NCBI GenBank assembly: GCA_949128115.1
Contig: OX421961.1
Location: 124,623,050-124,687,049 of the forward strand
Direction: 5' to 3'
Length of the DNA: 64,000 bases
Source: Anaspis maculata
Lineage: Eukaryota; Arthropoda; Insecta; Coleoptera; Scraptiidae
The position numbers and the translations under genes were made by a program. The notes under the pieces are model-generated. The model saw only the letters and a list, made by a program, of their open reading frames with translations. It did no database searches and was not told where the DNA came from. Shown here one piece after another: positions 24,570 through 36,860 of the stretch. Within the stretch, counting starts at the first letter, position 1. Each line of letters begins with the position of its first letter.

Positions 24570-24900
24570 TTGGTGACATGGTATTTTCAGACGCAGAAAA
24601 ACTATTTTTCGACAAAGCTGAAAACACTACACGTAAAGATTAATCTAACGTAAAAAAAAGCGCCGCAGCAGAAATCTTTTCCGAGAACGGGGCTTCACTG
24701 TTTTTTACCTTCACCATCACACTTTTTCTTCGAGGTAACCCCATCCAACGGGCTCAGATCAGGATGTACTCGTAGTTTAAGGATGTTTCCCGGAAGGGTG
24801 ATTCCCAATCACAATCAGAGGAACATCAGACTCTCAACCCCCAAGAAATTCCGATCTATCCTCGTTGAACTTCTTCCTATAAAAAGCTTCTTGATGCCCT
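24570..24900. other. No recognised feature
   Basis: Balanced-composition sequence between the foldback element and the GC-richer island. No repeat or gene motif is visible. Confidence 0.35.
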
Positions 24901-25915
24901 TAGTACACGAATAACTATTATTACAATGTATTTTCGAGACGCATTTTTTGCGCCCGCAACCCCCATCAGCAAAAAAGCTTGGGCTTTTCTTGTCGCCGCA
25001 TCACACACATCCTCGTTTCTTTTTTGTTGGACGCCCGTAACCCTTCCGCGGCTCAGCAAAAAACAAAAGAAATTTTTGTATAATGCTCCGAACATACAGC
25101 GTTTGTTTGTCACGCGTACGTAATCGAAATTCACGCGTCGTTCCGAAGAATTCCTGAAATTTTAATAAATTCCGGGCGCGAAAGTGAAAAACCCCGAAAC
25201 ATAAATAACTTGGACGTAATGAAAAATGTACATGTATACGCGAGAGAAGACAGAATAATTCTTTCGGCAGCGCCGCCGCCATCGCCACCATAAAAAAGAG
25301 GATTGCACATTAGTATAATAAAAGGAGCACGGAGAATAAAAATTCATAAACGCCGAGTCATAAAGTCTCACAGCCACCGTCCTAAGTAATTATTCTGGGT
25401 CTGATGATGAAAAGCAGCCCGCATGTACATGCGCGAGACCTTTATTATATTTTTATTTTTCGCTTTGTGTTAATGAATTCAACGGAAACTGGACGGCGGG
25501 CCGGACCTCGCCGCAGGAATGAATGTCTCATCATTTGCCATGTGACAGTTTTTTTCCCGCGTGCGGATAGACGCGGCCTTAATCCGAACGAGCGTAATCT
25601 CGCACGCCGGCGACTAATCCTGAAAAAATGAGCGAATTCTGACAAGTTTCGAGCGCCCGGCGTAATATAAGAAAATGCAAACTTATTGCGCGACTGTACT
25701 GATGCGACAGAGTGCATTTTTCTTGAAATCTTGCGCAGTGGCGCCCTCCGGTGTGCGCGGATCGTTAGGGAAACTTTGGACGACGCATGCGCCTCCGATT
25801 TTCCGATATTGCAAAGAATCGACTTGGCGGTGGTGGGGGGAGCGCCCCGCGAATCTAAGACCTCCGCACACGAACACAGCGAACACTCAATATTTACTGC
25901 CATCTTAGATTTTCG
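24900..25915. promoter_or_regulatory. GC/CpG-rich island, candidate regulatory DNA
   Basis: The composition is elevated in CpG and GC and free of the palindromes seen elsewhere. 'ccataaaa', 'tcataaa' and 'ttattat' motifs (Caudal/Abd-B-like binding cores) recur at 25.28-25.45 kb beside CpG-rich tracts. Overlapping open frames on both strands (for example 25445-25903 minus, 152 codons) have low-complexity arginine-rich content, as expected for CpG-rich DNA, and no domain. A conserved enhancer or promoter is possible. This is inference only. Confidence 0.25.
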
Positions 25916-26006
25916 CCTTGAAAAAAACTAAATAAAAAAATAAAAACCAGTTTCTTACCAACTGCGATTTTTACTCAAATAAAAAACATAAATAACGTAT
26001 AGACTG

Positions 26007-26134
26007 AGGCCTAGTTCTTCAGTTTAGATTAACTCTCAACTTGATTTCGTTGTCATGGATTTGATTGTTGTAACAATTATTTCCATAGGACCAAATTCTA
26101 ATTTAACAGTCCGCTGAGACTGAGCAACTGGCCT
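26007..26134. mobile_element. Palindromic MITE, family 1 copy B (128 bp)
   Basis: The ends 'aggcctagtt' and 'aactggcct' are inverted, with more diverged arms than copy A. The loop 'ggatttgattgttgtaacaa' then 'ttatttccatag' is the reverse complement of the loop of the element at 11221-11356. This establishes one family present in opposite orientations. Confidence 0.75.
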
Positions 26135-26139
26135 TTAGT

Positions 26140-29100
26140 GTGATAGTAGTTTATAGTTGTAGTTTGCATGAAAACTGTATAATAAGTAGTAATTGCGTAG
26201 TTACTTCACTTAGGTGATACAAAGTTTTTTTTCATAGAAAAGTAGCTAGTGCATGCTCTCTTGACGCTTCCAAGCTTACATGAAAAATAACGAAATAAAG
26301 ACATGCAATAAAAGTAAATGCTTATTAACACGTGTTTGGTATATTTCGATCCTTCTGCTTATCCTTTCTCCCGTGCGATTCCTGCCGATGGTCGGGTGAA
26401 ATTCCTGCTGCTTTATATCCCGAATGAAACCAGGAAAAGGTAACGTAATTGCTTCGAAAGAGCGAGCTCGTTTCTGGATACCTGAACATGGTGCATATCG
26501 CTTTTTTCCGCTTGATTCTTTAGCATATACACACGCACACAGCTTTATGGTGTGGAGCGAGCGAAGGGGAGCTTTCGGACTTTCAGAGAGGAGCTTTAAT
26601 AGTGCATCTGCCTGGCGACACCTAACGGAAAAGGTCTGGACTAGTTTTGTATAAATATTCCAGAGAGAGAGGGCGCTTCGCGGGATTACCCCGGCGGAAT
26701 GTTGATTATTTGGCTTGGGTAGGTATTCGTATGCTTTTGTTATAGGTAACGTTATCACAAAGACAAAGCGTGGAATGTGAGGATTATCACAGAAAGCTTT
26801 GGGTTTTGCTTGATTATTAGCAATAATTTTTGCATAAAAACATGCAGGTGAGTTAAAGGAAATAAGAAGGAAATGTTCAGGTAAGTATGATAGGTATTCT
26901 TAGTTCCTGAATTTTTGAGCAAAGTCTCCCAGGAAAAACATGGAGCGCAATTAATAACAAGCACCTATTTTAAATACGGGGGTATGCATTCTCGCTACTT
27001 TTGAAAAATAATTATTGTAAATAATCAAACTGGTAAAGTCTGTATACTTTTCGGTACGATCAGAGTAGCAGTCAAAGATGAGCGGAATACCTAATCACGC
27101 CATGTAAATAATGCCATTATTTACTCGTGAATAATCAAAGTGAATGATGGTTTTTGAGTTCCTCTTTTGCTTAATTTAATTCAGAAAACAAATAATATCT
27201 TCCTTGAAGCATGATCACCAGCATCCGCCTAAACTCAAGTGCCTGTGAATACCAAATATTATAGGTGAGAAAAACCAACTTCCGAAAACAGCAAACATAA
27301 TTCCATTCCACTAGATTGGTATAGCTCGATAAGATGTTTTTTCAACTTGTCAACTGATTGAAAAAGCGTTCGTTATCTATACTTTTTCAACTTCAAATTT
27401 GGACCAAGCAAGTTCAGATTGGGAGTAAACAATTCCGAATTGACACTGAACAACTTCACGTGACACTAAACAAAGCAGTAAACAACTTCAAGTTGAGACC
27501 GATGATGAATTTGAAGAACGGAGAATAAATCTGGAACAATGTTTTTTGGAGGTGGAGATGGAATACTTCCCATAGACTAAGTTATGAGAAGAAAAATAAT
27601 TTGATGAATACCACCTTTTCTTGTTAACAATTATTGGATTAATATTCGCCCTGAATTTGAAGTTGTTCAGTATACATATACCAATTCGAAATTGATTATT
27701 TCCGATTCAGAATCGATTATTCCCAGTTTGAAATTGATTAAATATTTCAATCACGTTTGTTTACATTATTTATGCATTATTTACGTGGATGAATATTATT
27801 TGCGCATAAAATCACATCTCTTAGCCCAGGCATATTAGGTTTCAACCCGCAACAAATTCCCACAAAGCTGAAATTTGGTATACGGGCCTTGTAAGACCTA
27901 AGGAATAACATATCAAAATACTCGGTAACACACCCTTGTGCGTCATTGATTGTGGGGGAGGGGGCTAAATATTGCCATTTTAAATGCGTTAATGACACCC
28001 TGTAGCTTAAATAAATGGAAAAAAATCATAATTTAGATGCCTCAAGGCTCCACAATATTTGTTTGATGTTTGAATTGTTGATAAGTAGTTTGGGTTGCCT
28101 GGAAAAAAAAAGAAGATCAAGGCAAAATTTATTTTGTTTTTCTCCCACAAACCTCGAATTGATATCGGCAAGTGTGGTATCGTTTCTAACTAAATCTTGG
28201 CTTCTGATATCAAATATAGTGTTTAAAATTGAATTGAAACACGATTGAACAAGTTTTACTGAAAAAACGACGATTTTTGCCATCTGAAATTGTTGTTTTG
28301 TAATTTCGGTTTCCGTATGGTTAGAATCATCTCAATTGAGTATTTCCAACAAAATTCATTGTTCTTAACCATTTTATACCTGAAAACGATAAAAACAATA
28401 AGCCTGTATTCATTACAAGATCAGAAAATTGATCTGTTGTGAAAGTGATTATATGCCCAATTTTCTCCCGAAAATGCATACAATTTTTGCAGTTCTTTTT
28501 TTTTACTAATGAGTAATGGAGCGGTTCCACTGTTTTTGTGTGTAATACTAAGCGAAGTTCTTTTTCTATCAGAAAATACCAAAAGCTATTGTATCTATCG
28601 GGCAATAGAAACATAAAATCATCTTTTCTGTAGCCGTTAATCCATTTTCAGAAAAAAAAGTAGGTGAAAAACTTGTTTAATAAAAAATTGATGCTCTAAC
28701 TTTGTAATATAAATAAGCGTAAGCAATTGATGCTGTTTTTGTCCAAGATAAACATAAATATAGGATTTGTCGGTAATTTTTATTTTTGACAGCTTCAGAC
28801 AATGATGCCCCTAAATGGAGAAACCACAATTTTTTTGTAGAGAATTCATTATTTTCGGGATGAGCACTGTGAATATCAACTGTTCACCCATCAGTCTCTT
28901 CACTTGGGTCTGTTCCGAAGATGGGAAGAAGAACCTATTAATAATGCTCAGCTTTATTGGCCATCACAAGATATTCTTACATGTTTCTCATTCTAAGATC
29001 CAGGAGAGAAATTCCACCTTGCGCGTACTATTCACGCCACTATCAAGCAGAAATGTTTCATGGCTACCGGAGTCCACTTCATAGGCAACAATATACCGTG

Positions 29101-29685
29101 TTTCCTTTGAGACCCACCTTATATTGTTGAAATGATTGGTTCGTCCACAGGAACAGTTTTAGACAAAAGTGTCTGGGTGAATTTTTTGACTAGATATTCC
29201 AAGCCCCAAAATCGTAGGAGGCACAGAGGTGTAAGTCCAAATATTTTGATATGTTCTTCCTTAGGGATCATACCAGTTATATATCAATATTCAACTTTGT
29301 GCGACATTGCTTGAGGCTTTAAATTCTCACATGGTTTTTCCTGAAATATCCGGGCGACAAGTTAACACTCAGCCGCCTTTTCCGCAGAACTAACCAATCG
29401 GAAGAGTTACAAAGGCTCCCTCACACACTTAAGCACTAACAACAAATCTCCTTTGTTCATTTGAAACATATCTTATATCGATCGGATACTCCGTTCACTT
29501 GCAGGAACAGCTTGGAGAAAGGTATCTCTCTAATTCTTAGAACTTGACCTTTGAGGATGAAAATCAAAGGACGCGGGGTGGTACATTCGAAAGTATATTG
29601 GCAACATTTTTATCTCCAGCCTCCTCGCCCCCGCACCCACCTCAACTTTCAAATGACATCACCCACTTTGCGATACATCAAATCA
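26140..29685. other. Long stretch without a recognised gene
   Basis: The longest frame, 26276-26758 minus (160 codons), has no recognised domain and no supporting context. Around 27410-27740 are weakly inverted phrases ('gacactgaacaacttc' against 'gaagttgttcag'), perhaps a decayed foldback. Between 27.77 and 29.6 kb I see only AT-rich sequence with short frames. No RNA gene is recognised. Confidence 0.35.
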
Positions 29686-29689
29686 GAGA

Positions 29690-30390
29690 TTAAATGAGTT
29701 CTCTTCCTGGAAAAACATTCCCGAAATTTTCAACCCCATCTTCCCTTCTCATCATCCCTTTTTCCTGGAAATTCGGCCAATGGCCAATTTAATATTCTTG
29801 ACCGCTAAATTCTCTTCGATGCAGTCAAGTCATGTTGCACAGTACGAAGGTCAAAGGAGAAAATTTTCTGTGGAAAAAGTACAACTCAAATTAGCCCCTT
29901 CGCCTCCCCTCACCCTAACTTCGAAATCTGAAATGACTTTTCCTATTTTGTGATATATCGAATTGAAAGGAATTGAATTCGCTTTCTGAAAACAGTTTTT
30001 TCAAAATTATCAAAAACCCGCTTTCCCTCCTAAAAAACTCCAAAAATCCAACTTGATTGAAGAGGGATTTAACATAAAAAAAAATTGTTTTCAGGAAGAG
30101 AATTCAATTTCCCTAAGATGTACCACAAAATAGTAAGGATCTTGTTAAATTTTGAAGTTGAGACGAGAGAGAGCAAAAAGGTAAATTTGGGGAGCACTGT
30201 TTCCACAAAAATTATCTTCCTCAATGCTATCTAGGGTGACTAAATTGAAGAAAATTGAAGAGTCAAGAATATTGAATTGGACATGACATTCAGAGAGTTT
30301 CAAAAAGAAAGGGGAGTGAGGTTGAAAATTTTGAAAATATTCTTCTCATAACGAGAATTGAATTCTATTTAATTCGAAAATAAAAACTCG
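29690..30390. repeat. Decayed inverted repeat
   Basis: Left phrases ('ttctcttcctgg', 'gaaattttcaacccc', 'aatattcttgac') are matched by complementary phrases on the right ('gtcaagaatatt', 'ggttgaaaattt', 'aacgagaa'). Similarity is patchy, which suggests an old foldback. The boundaries are approximate. Confidence 0.5.
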
Positions 30391-30404
30391 CCAATCTATG
30401 TTTT

Positions 30405-30548
30405 GAGGTGCTTACGGGAACCCTAATCACGTGTGATCTAGATAGAAAAAAATCACCCAATCCAGTAGTTTCAAATACAAAACAGTGTACTGGGTTGGTT
30501 GACGTAAGTGATCTGGATCACACAGATTAGGGTTCTCGTCAAAACCTC
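30405..30548. mobile_element. Palindromic MITE (about 144 bp)
   Basis: The inverted arms are 'gggaaccctaatcacgtgtg' on the left and 'cacacagattagggttctcg' on the right, continuing outward to 'gaggtgctta' and 'aaaacctc'. It contains no coding sequence. It directly neighbours another palindrome at 30558. Confidence 0.72.
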
Positions 30549-30557
30549 TTATATCCT

Positions 30558-30775
30558 GGACACACTAGGAAGCTGATTGATCATTAACGGATCTTTATTC
30601 AACTTCCCTTGCTGTCTTCAAGACCAGCAAGGGGAAAGACAATGATGTTTTTTTAGTGAATGATCATTAAGCACGAAGGTAATTACGTTTCCTTTGCTGT
30701 CGCACCAAGACACCAGCAAGGGAAGTTAAATGACGATCCATTGTTAATGATCATCAAACTTTCTATAGTATGTCC
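30558..30775. mobile_element. Palindromic MITE (218 bp)
   Basis: The arms run from 'ggacacactaggaagctgat' through 'tgatcattaacgga' and 'aacttcccttgctg'. They are mirrored by 'cagcaagggaagtt', 'ttaatgatca' and 'tatgtcc' at the right end. The 'cagcaagggga' motif occurs again near the centre. No gene. Confidence 0.78.
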
Positions 30776-31299
30776 ATCAGGGTATCAAATGTTCCCCTTG
30801 AATGGAAATAGACCTGTTTCTGTTCAGAGACATATTCACTAGGAATCAGGAGTTACTGCAAGTGGAGAGTTTTCAAATGATCACCCAGTATGTACGTTCT
30901 ACAATAATGGTTGACTAAAAAATCAGCCTTTCAAAGAAAAACGTTCTTCGGTTGTTTCTTAGCAAAGGAATTCTGAAGGTCGTGAAAAAACTACAGAATA
31001 GGCCCTTCCTTCAGCCAGTTTTGAAGTTTGGGGTATTAGATTCGAAGTTTTTTTTTGTGTGGTATCAGTGTACAGGTGTCCCACGAAGTAACCAATACAG
31101 CTCAAGTGTAAATGGGATCTTTCGAAGCAAAACAGAATCTGCAAATAAAATTCTTGAGGTCCTCAAAATATAACGTCATATCACATTGAAAATATGACGT
31201 TGGAAATGATTTTCATATGTAATATTGACGTTGATTTTAAACAAAACATTTATATCTGTCAATAGTTGAACGATACATTAACGTTGAATTGGAACATAA

Positions 31300-32346
31300 T
31301 GGGGTACTTGCCTAATTTTTTTTTATTGGCTCAATCGATAGTATGGTTAAAAATAACGTACCCGTATTTTTTCTTTTTCCTAAATTCCCAAAATTGCGGC
31401 CGCAATGCGTGTTTTAAAACTATATTTGTGACGTCACAAATATATTAGATATAGAACATAGAAGGGCTCTTTTTCCTCGTTGGGTTGGCAATCCACCGGC
31501 CTCAAGGTGCTGTTTTCAAACTTTGAAATCGTATCATCTCAAATCTGATCTGAGTCTGACTGACAACGTCAAACCGCCGACCGTAATTTCTTCCTGTGCC
31601 CTTTTTTTGCCTTTGACTGCTTTGATCGAGGCTTTGATCCACGCGGTAAGTACCTACTAGTTTTGTTCATTTCTTGTTCAACCTAACTAGTCTCTTTCTT
31701 TAGTCTTCAGTGCTGTCCACCTAAAAGCCTTTCGCATGTTTGTCACCCGTGCTCTGACCTGGCTGACCCTCGGCTTCATTTCGGACATCAGTGTTCCTGC
31801 TCCCCACATTTTATTTGGAGATCCATCGCGTCCTCCCCACATAGATCTCTTGTAGCTCTAAAGTATTACCTATCCGGAATTGTATGCTAATGATGAACCT
31901 ATAAAAGCTCACTGTTCATTTTCAGCCTCTTATTTCTGTGCTATTGGTGATCCTCCAGATTTTTCCCTGGAAATAAATTATCTCGACTGAAACAGTGTTA
32001 TAAGAGGTTTCTGGAGTCAGTTTCTTCGAAACCTTGTTCGACTTTATTGTCTAAATGCTCATGGTAAGAGAATTCGATAGGAAACCGGTTTTGCGATAGC
32101 ATGTTCAAAATGACAGTGTCACAGTGACATCCCTGACATTCTTGATTATTTCATTGTCACACAGTCAGACCAACCCCACTCAAAATCCCTGTCCTGGCGC
32201 GAAGCTTTTAGGAGAATTTTTCAAATTGGTTTTTTTCTGTAGAAAACGACGGGATTTTTGTGAAATTCTCAGTAGAGTCCCCTTATCACTTATACTAGCA
32301 ATCAAAAGTATTTCCAGCTGAATCTATTCCATTGGCAAGTACCCCA
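31300..32346. mobile_element. GGGGTACTTGCC-type element, copy A (about 1.05 kb)
   Basis: The left end 'tggggtacttgcc' and right end 'ggcaagtacccca' are inverted. The left 150 bp ('caatcgatagtatggtta', 'tttgtgacgtcacaaata') and the right 70 bp ('attggcaagtacccc', 'aaagtatttc') match the element at 32863-33256. Copy A carries about 650 bp of extra interior (31.47-32.25 kb) with no recognised protein. An AT dinucleotide lies outside both GGGG/CCCC ends. Confidence 0.75.
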
Positions 32347-32862
32347 TTTACAGATTACTTTTCAGATTTTAGAATAACGTTGAGCCTGAACCTAACGTTC
32401 ATCTTTGTAATAATTGAACGTTCTATCAATATAAGTTCTTCTATGTGATCAGCAATTGAAAATTTGCGGGTTCATTCCACCACTAAACGTTTCGTAGTTT
32501 CCTGTTTATTCATGAAAAAAGTACAGGAGCGTACTCAAAATTTTATTCTAAAAACACAGTTTTCATTGAAATCTGATTTCATATTCAGAAGAGGCGATTC
32601 GGGAAACCTAGTGGAAAATGCTACAAAAAGCGATTCTTAACTTGTTCGGCACCCTACAGCTAACTCTGATGAAAAATTAAGAATGGGAGATTTTCACACA
32701 AACATTTTCAAAAATTTCAACTTAAATCATTCAAACGATTCAAACAACTCTTTCAGATGATCAATACCGGGTGGGCCATAAAAACCGTGCTCGCAATTTT
32801 TCCTTCTGAAATTTTTTATTTTGCCACCGATTTTATCGAACTTTTAGCATTGACTAGCCCAA

Positions 32863-33256
32863 TGGGGTAGGTACTTGCTCAATTTTTTTAATTAGCCTAA
32901 TCGATAGTATGGTTGGAAATAATGTACCCGTATTTTTTCTTATTCCTATATTCCCAAAATCGCGGCCATAATGCGTGTTTTAAAAATATATTTGTGACGT
33001 CACAAATATACTAAAAACTAAACAAACAGCACTGTTGGATTGAAAACCAAAAAACTGTTAGAGTGGCATGACAATATTCGAAAAATACAAAAATGTTAAC
33101 TCCACTGAAGTTTCCTTACTGTTACCAAACTTTTAAAAAAAAATCTTTTCAACCAATGAATATATTTTCTGGAAATTTTCAGGAAATACTCTTTATCACT
33201 TTTGTTGATGATTGAAAGTATTTCTAGTCAAATCTATCTCATTGGCAAGTACCCCA
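32863..33256. mobile_element. GGGGTACTTGCC-type MITE, copy B (394 bp)
   Basis: The ends 'tggggtaggtacttgc' and 'ggcaagtacccca' are related to copy A at 31300-32346, as are the subterminal phrases 'aatcgatagtatggtt' and 'atttgtgacgtcacaaatat'. The insertion can be checked internally. The opposite arm of the host element reads 'agcattggctagccaattga' (as reverse complement), so joining the flanks here restores a continuous sequence with only AT duplicated. Confidence 0.8.
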
Positions 33257-33769
33257 TTGAATAGGCTATCATTTTCGTTTTCCAAAATGGCCGACATTCC
33301 AAAATTCAAGATGGCAGAAACAATTGGAAATAAGCCTTATTTTGTTCTCGTTGCTTTCTATTGAAAAATACCAAAAAGTCAAAACCAATAATGTATTATG
33401 AGGAAAAAACCTTTCTTGTCAATTCAAGACCACAACCAATAAAATCGAGTCATCTGCTGAGGAGCTATTGCGAGTTGAGGCGAAGCCTACTTTCCGTTCT
33501 TTTTATTTCCGCATAATTGATCCCAAGGGTATCCTGCCAACCAATCCGCCATATGCTTATTTCTGAACCGATTTCCTCAAATTTGGTATCAATGGCTGTC
33601 CAATTGTACAGGCTACCTTTTTCATATGAAAAAATGACCAACATGTCAAAATCCAAGATGGCGGGAGCAATTGAATATAGAAAAAAAAAATTGTCACTCC
33701 TCATTGCTTTTTAATAAAAAATAGCCAAAACCAATGATTATTATGACGGAATAGCCCTCACTCGACAAT

Positions 33770-34410
33770 AGGGTAGTGACCACCATCGAAAAATAAAAAA
33801 AAAATCATACTAATCGAATGTAGAGCCTTAATAACAAGACTACGTTTCGTGAAAATTCGAAAAGAAAGTTCCAAGTGTCTCGAAATCTGCCTTGAAAGTG
33901 ACTACTTCTGCGAACGATTCCAAATCTACCGAGCTGTAAGGCGGGCTGTGACGTTTCAATCTTTTGACAGTAGTGGGGATGACCCCACCTCCGTTGCCTG
34001 TGTGTCAGTGTTGACGTTGACGTTTGCCAGCATAACATAACCATTGAAGTCTGATGTAGTTTTGAAATATTCATAAATCATTTTCCATGACCAACTTTCC
34101 ATATTTTCAAGCAAAACAACTAAACAACACGAATCACCGCACTAATACACAAAGCGTTAACAATATAACAATCAGCTGTTATGAGCTTTGACGGGTTGAC
34201 ACTGGTGCTTTTTGTAGTAAGTTCTGTAGTGTTGTCAAGTCTGCTTCTCCGCCTATGAAAGATTGTGACGTCATCGCGCCAAATTTGAAATGATCAAAAA
34301 CTTTCATAATTTTTTTTTACCAAGAAAACTTACAAAAAAAATCTGTTAACTATATAGCGTCACTTATCAAGAAGTGAACTTTGAAAAAAAAAAAAATCGG
34401 TCACTACCCT
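33770..34410. mobile_element. AGGGTAGTGACC-type TIR element (641 bp)
   Basis: The left end 'agggtagtgacca' and right end 'ggtcactaccct' are inverted, next to A/T-rich tracts on both sides. Sister modules of the host foldback show 'tcaattcaagacc' uninterrupted. Here 'gacaat' and 'attcaagacc' are separated, which marks the insertion. The interior has no recognised coding sequence. Confidence 0.75.
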
Positions 34411-34590
34411 ATTCAAGACCGCAAACAATCAAATCGGGACATCTGCTGAGGAGCTATTGCGGGTTAAAGCGAAGCCTACTTTCCGTCTTTCCAATCGAAC
34501 AAAGATGAATTAGGCCTGTTTTAAATAATTTCAGCTATCTTGAATTTTGACACGTTGGTCATTTTCTCATATGGAAATGAAAGCATGTCC

Positions 34591-35146
34591 CAGTGGCGGA
34601 CTAAGGGAGGTGCGGTGAGGGCGGTGCGTTCCGGGCCTCAGGGCCTCAATCATCTGAAGGGGCCCCCAATTCCTTCTGTTTGTGAAAAATACTGCAAAAA
34701 AAATTGGATGAAATAAAAAAAAACAATTTCTCCCTTAGCGGTCCTAAAAATGACATTATTTTTTAGGTACCCAAGTAACATCATTTTTTCCATTTTAAGA
34801 TCTTCTGGCAGGCCCCATGACAACAGGGTTTGGGGGCCTACACACAGACAGGCAATAACGTGTCTGTATCACGGAACCTCTTAGAATGATTTTCACTTCA
34901 GGCAAGGAGCTCTGGCACCGGATATCAGTGTGACAGTGGCCTCAAGTCTTCGAAATTTTGTGGTTATTATTGTTTTATAATTTTTTCTCAAAAGAGAAAT
35001 CTGAGTCTACTCACCACAGATAAGTAGGTTGTACACGAAACTTGTGGGGAATGATCATCAAGTAATTTTGGTAAAAAAAACCCGTCAAAACCGAAACCGC
35101 AACAACATAAACAAACACATCAACTAGGTATACCGATTATTATCAG

Positions 35147-35179
<33 letters not shown>

Positions 35180-35499
35180 GCTAAAAAAATGTCGCCTGCG
35201 GCGCTACCTTTTGCCAACTCGCACCCTCGTCGTTGTCTTGGCCCCCTTCGCCCTCAAATTCTGGCTATGCCATTGTGTAGTAGGTACATCATCATCATGT
35301 CTAGGATCAATTCATGCTTTTAGTTTTTGTATTAGCAGTCGACATCTCCTTTTTCGTTTCTTAGGCTTTTGTTCAATCACAGCGGGGCAGGGTGGGCCAA
35401 AAAGTCTGACGGCCCCCATTCATATTCTTAGCTTTCGCTCCTTAGGAGCCCTATTTCGCAATTCCGCCCAGGGCCCCCAATTTCCTTAGTCCGCCACTG
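34591..35499. mobile_element. hAT-like non-autonomous element with 8-bp target duplication
   Basis: The TIRs are 'cagtggcggactaaggg' on the left and 'ccttagtccgccactg' on the right. The octamer gcatgtcc lies directly outside both ends (34583-34590 and 35500-35507). The subterminal G/C-rich phrases 'gggcctcaggg', 'ggggcccccaatt' and 'agggcccccaattt' are also inverted. CAGTGGCGG ends with an 8-bp duplication are typical of hAT elements. The interior includes an (ATT)n run. The frame at 35178-35489 has no transposase similarity. Confidence 0.9.
35148..35179. repeat. (ATT)n microsatellite
   Basis: About ten uninterrupted ATT units inside the hAT-like element. Confidence 0.95.
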
Positions 35500-36418
35500 G
35501 CATGTCCAATTGGTTAGCCATTGATACCAAATTTGTAAAAATCGGTTGGTAAGTAAGAATATGGCGGGCAGGATTCCTAAATTCGGGTCATTATGCGGGA
35601 ATGAGAAACCGGTAGGTAGGCTTCGCTTAAACTCGTCATAGCTTCTCAGCAGATGATCCGATTTGATTGCTTGCAGTCTTGAGTTGTCGAGGAAGGTCTA
35701 TTCCTCCATAATGATATTGATTTTGACTTTCTGCTCGTTTTTATTGAAAAGCAATGAGGACAAAAGAAATTATATTTTCAATTGCTTCCGCCATCTTGAA
35801 TTTTGGCATGTCAGTCATTTTCTCGTATTAAAAAGATATCCTGTTCAATTGGCTAGCCATTGATAACAAATCTGAGGAAATCGATTGAGAAATGAGCATA
35901 TGGGATTGGCGGGCAGGATACCTGAAGGGTCAATTATGCGGAAATGAAAAAAACTTGAAGTAGGCTTCGCTTCAACTCGCAATAGCTCCTCAGCAGATAA
36001 TCCGATTTCAATGGTTGTGGTCTTAAATTGACAAAAAGGTCTATTCCTTTATCATACTGTATTGGTTTTGACTTTCTGGTAACTTTTAATAAAAAGCAAC
36101 GAGAACAAAAGAAGGCCTATTTTCAATTGTTTTTGCCATCTTGAATTCTAATATGTCGGCCATTTTGAAATACGGAAATGATATATACTCAATTGGCTAG
36201 CCAATGCTGTAAAGTTCGATTGAATCGGTGACGAAATAAAAATTATAGAAGGAAAAATTTCGAGCACGGTTTTCTATGGCCCACCCGGTACAGCGTATAT
36301 TCGGGTATATTGCATCAAAAATTCAAAAAATCTTGGAACGCAACCAAACATTTAAATTTGTAAATAAAAACGTAGCTGTAGCAAAAATGTCTTATTTTGA
36401 TATGTTTGACTAGAAACC

Positions 36419-36860
36419 TCAAATTTACAGAAAAACCAGTCGCAATTGTTGTGTGAGCCGATTTCATTAAGAAAAAAATTGAAACGTGAAAATGACTTTT
36501 CACCCTGTAAATTGAAAAGCAGCAGATGCAGAGATGTGTCCTCTCTATATGTTCAGTATGACATTATAAGCTTGCAAAAGAACTGAAACCGGCTTCAATC
36601 TAGATCAGTTCCACCAAGGAAAAAAATTGAAGATGAAAAATAGTTTTCACCCTGTTACTTGATACGCAGCAGTTGCTGGGTGATATATTTTTTATGTGTT
36701 CATTGGAAGACTATGGCCTATCAAACTAGCCTGAAACCGGTTTTTTTTGGTCATCAGTTTTTCAAAAAAAAAAAAGAAAGTAAAGAAAAATAATAAACTT
36801 TCACCCTGTATACTGATTTGTAGCAGTCCCAGAGTTAAGGACTTTTGATATGTTGAAGAA
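36419..36860 (+). repeat. Diverged tandem repeat, about 150-bp unit
   Basis: The phrase 'tttcaccctgt' occurs near 36498, 36644 and 36798, each time followed by 'gcagcag' or 'gtagcag' and preceded by 'ccagt/ccggtt' and an A-rich tract. The spacing is about 146-155 bp. It lies in the residual right part of the outer element (31073-37046). Confidence 0.7.

Larger units (their letters stand above)
32767..36288. mobile_element. Inner foldback element with long TIRs, host to three insertions
   Basis: The left end 'ccgggtgggccataaaaacc', preceded by TA (32765-32766), matches the right end 'ttttctatggcccacccgg', followed by TA (36289-36290). The arms contain repeated modules. The phrase 'tctgctgaggagctattgcg' appears at about 33453 and 34441 on the left and as its complement near 35640 and 35980 on the right. 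Each module also carries 'aagatggcgg'-type motifs. The arms are thus diverged multi-unit inverted repeats. Elements at 32863-33256, 33770-34410 and 34591-35499 interrupt them. Confidence 0.78.

Noticed and set aside
25445..25903. Minus-strand frame of 152 codons as a gene
   Set aside because: Four overlapping frames on both strands share the interval. No motif, and composition explains the openness.
26276..26758. Minus-strand frame of 160 codons as a gene
   Set aside because: No recognised domain, no context and no splice evidence. Kept only as a mention in the gap entry.
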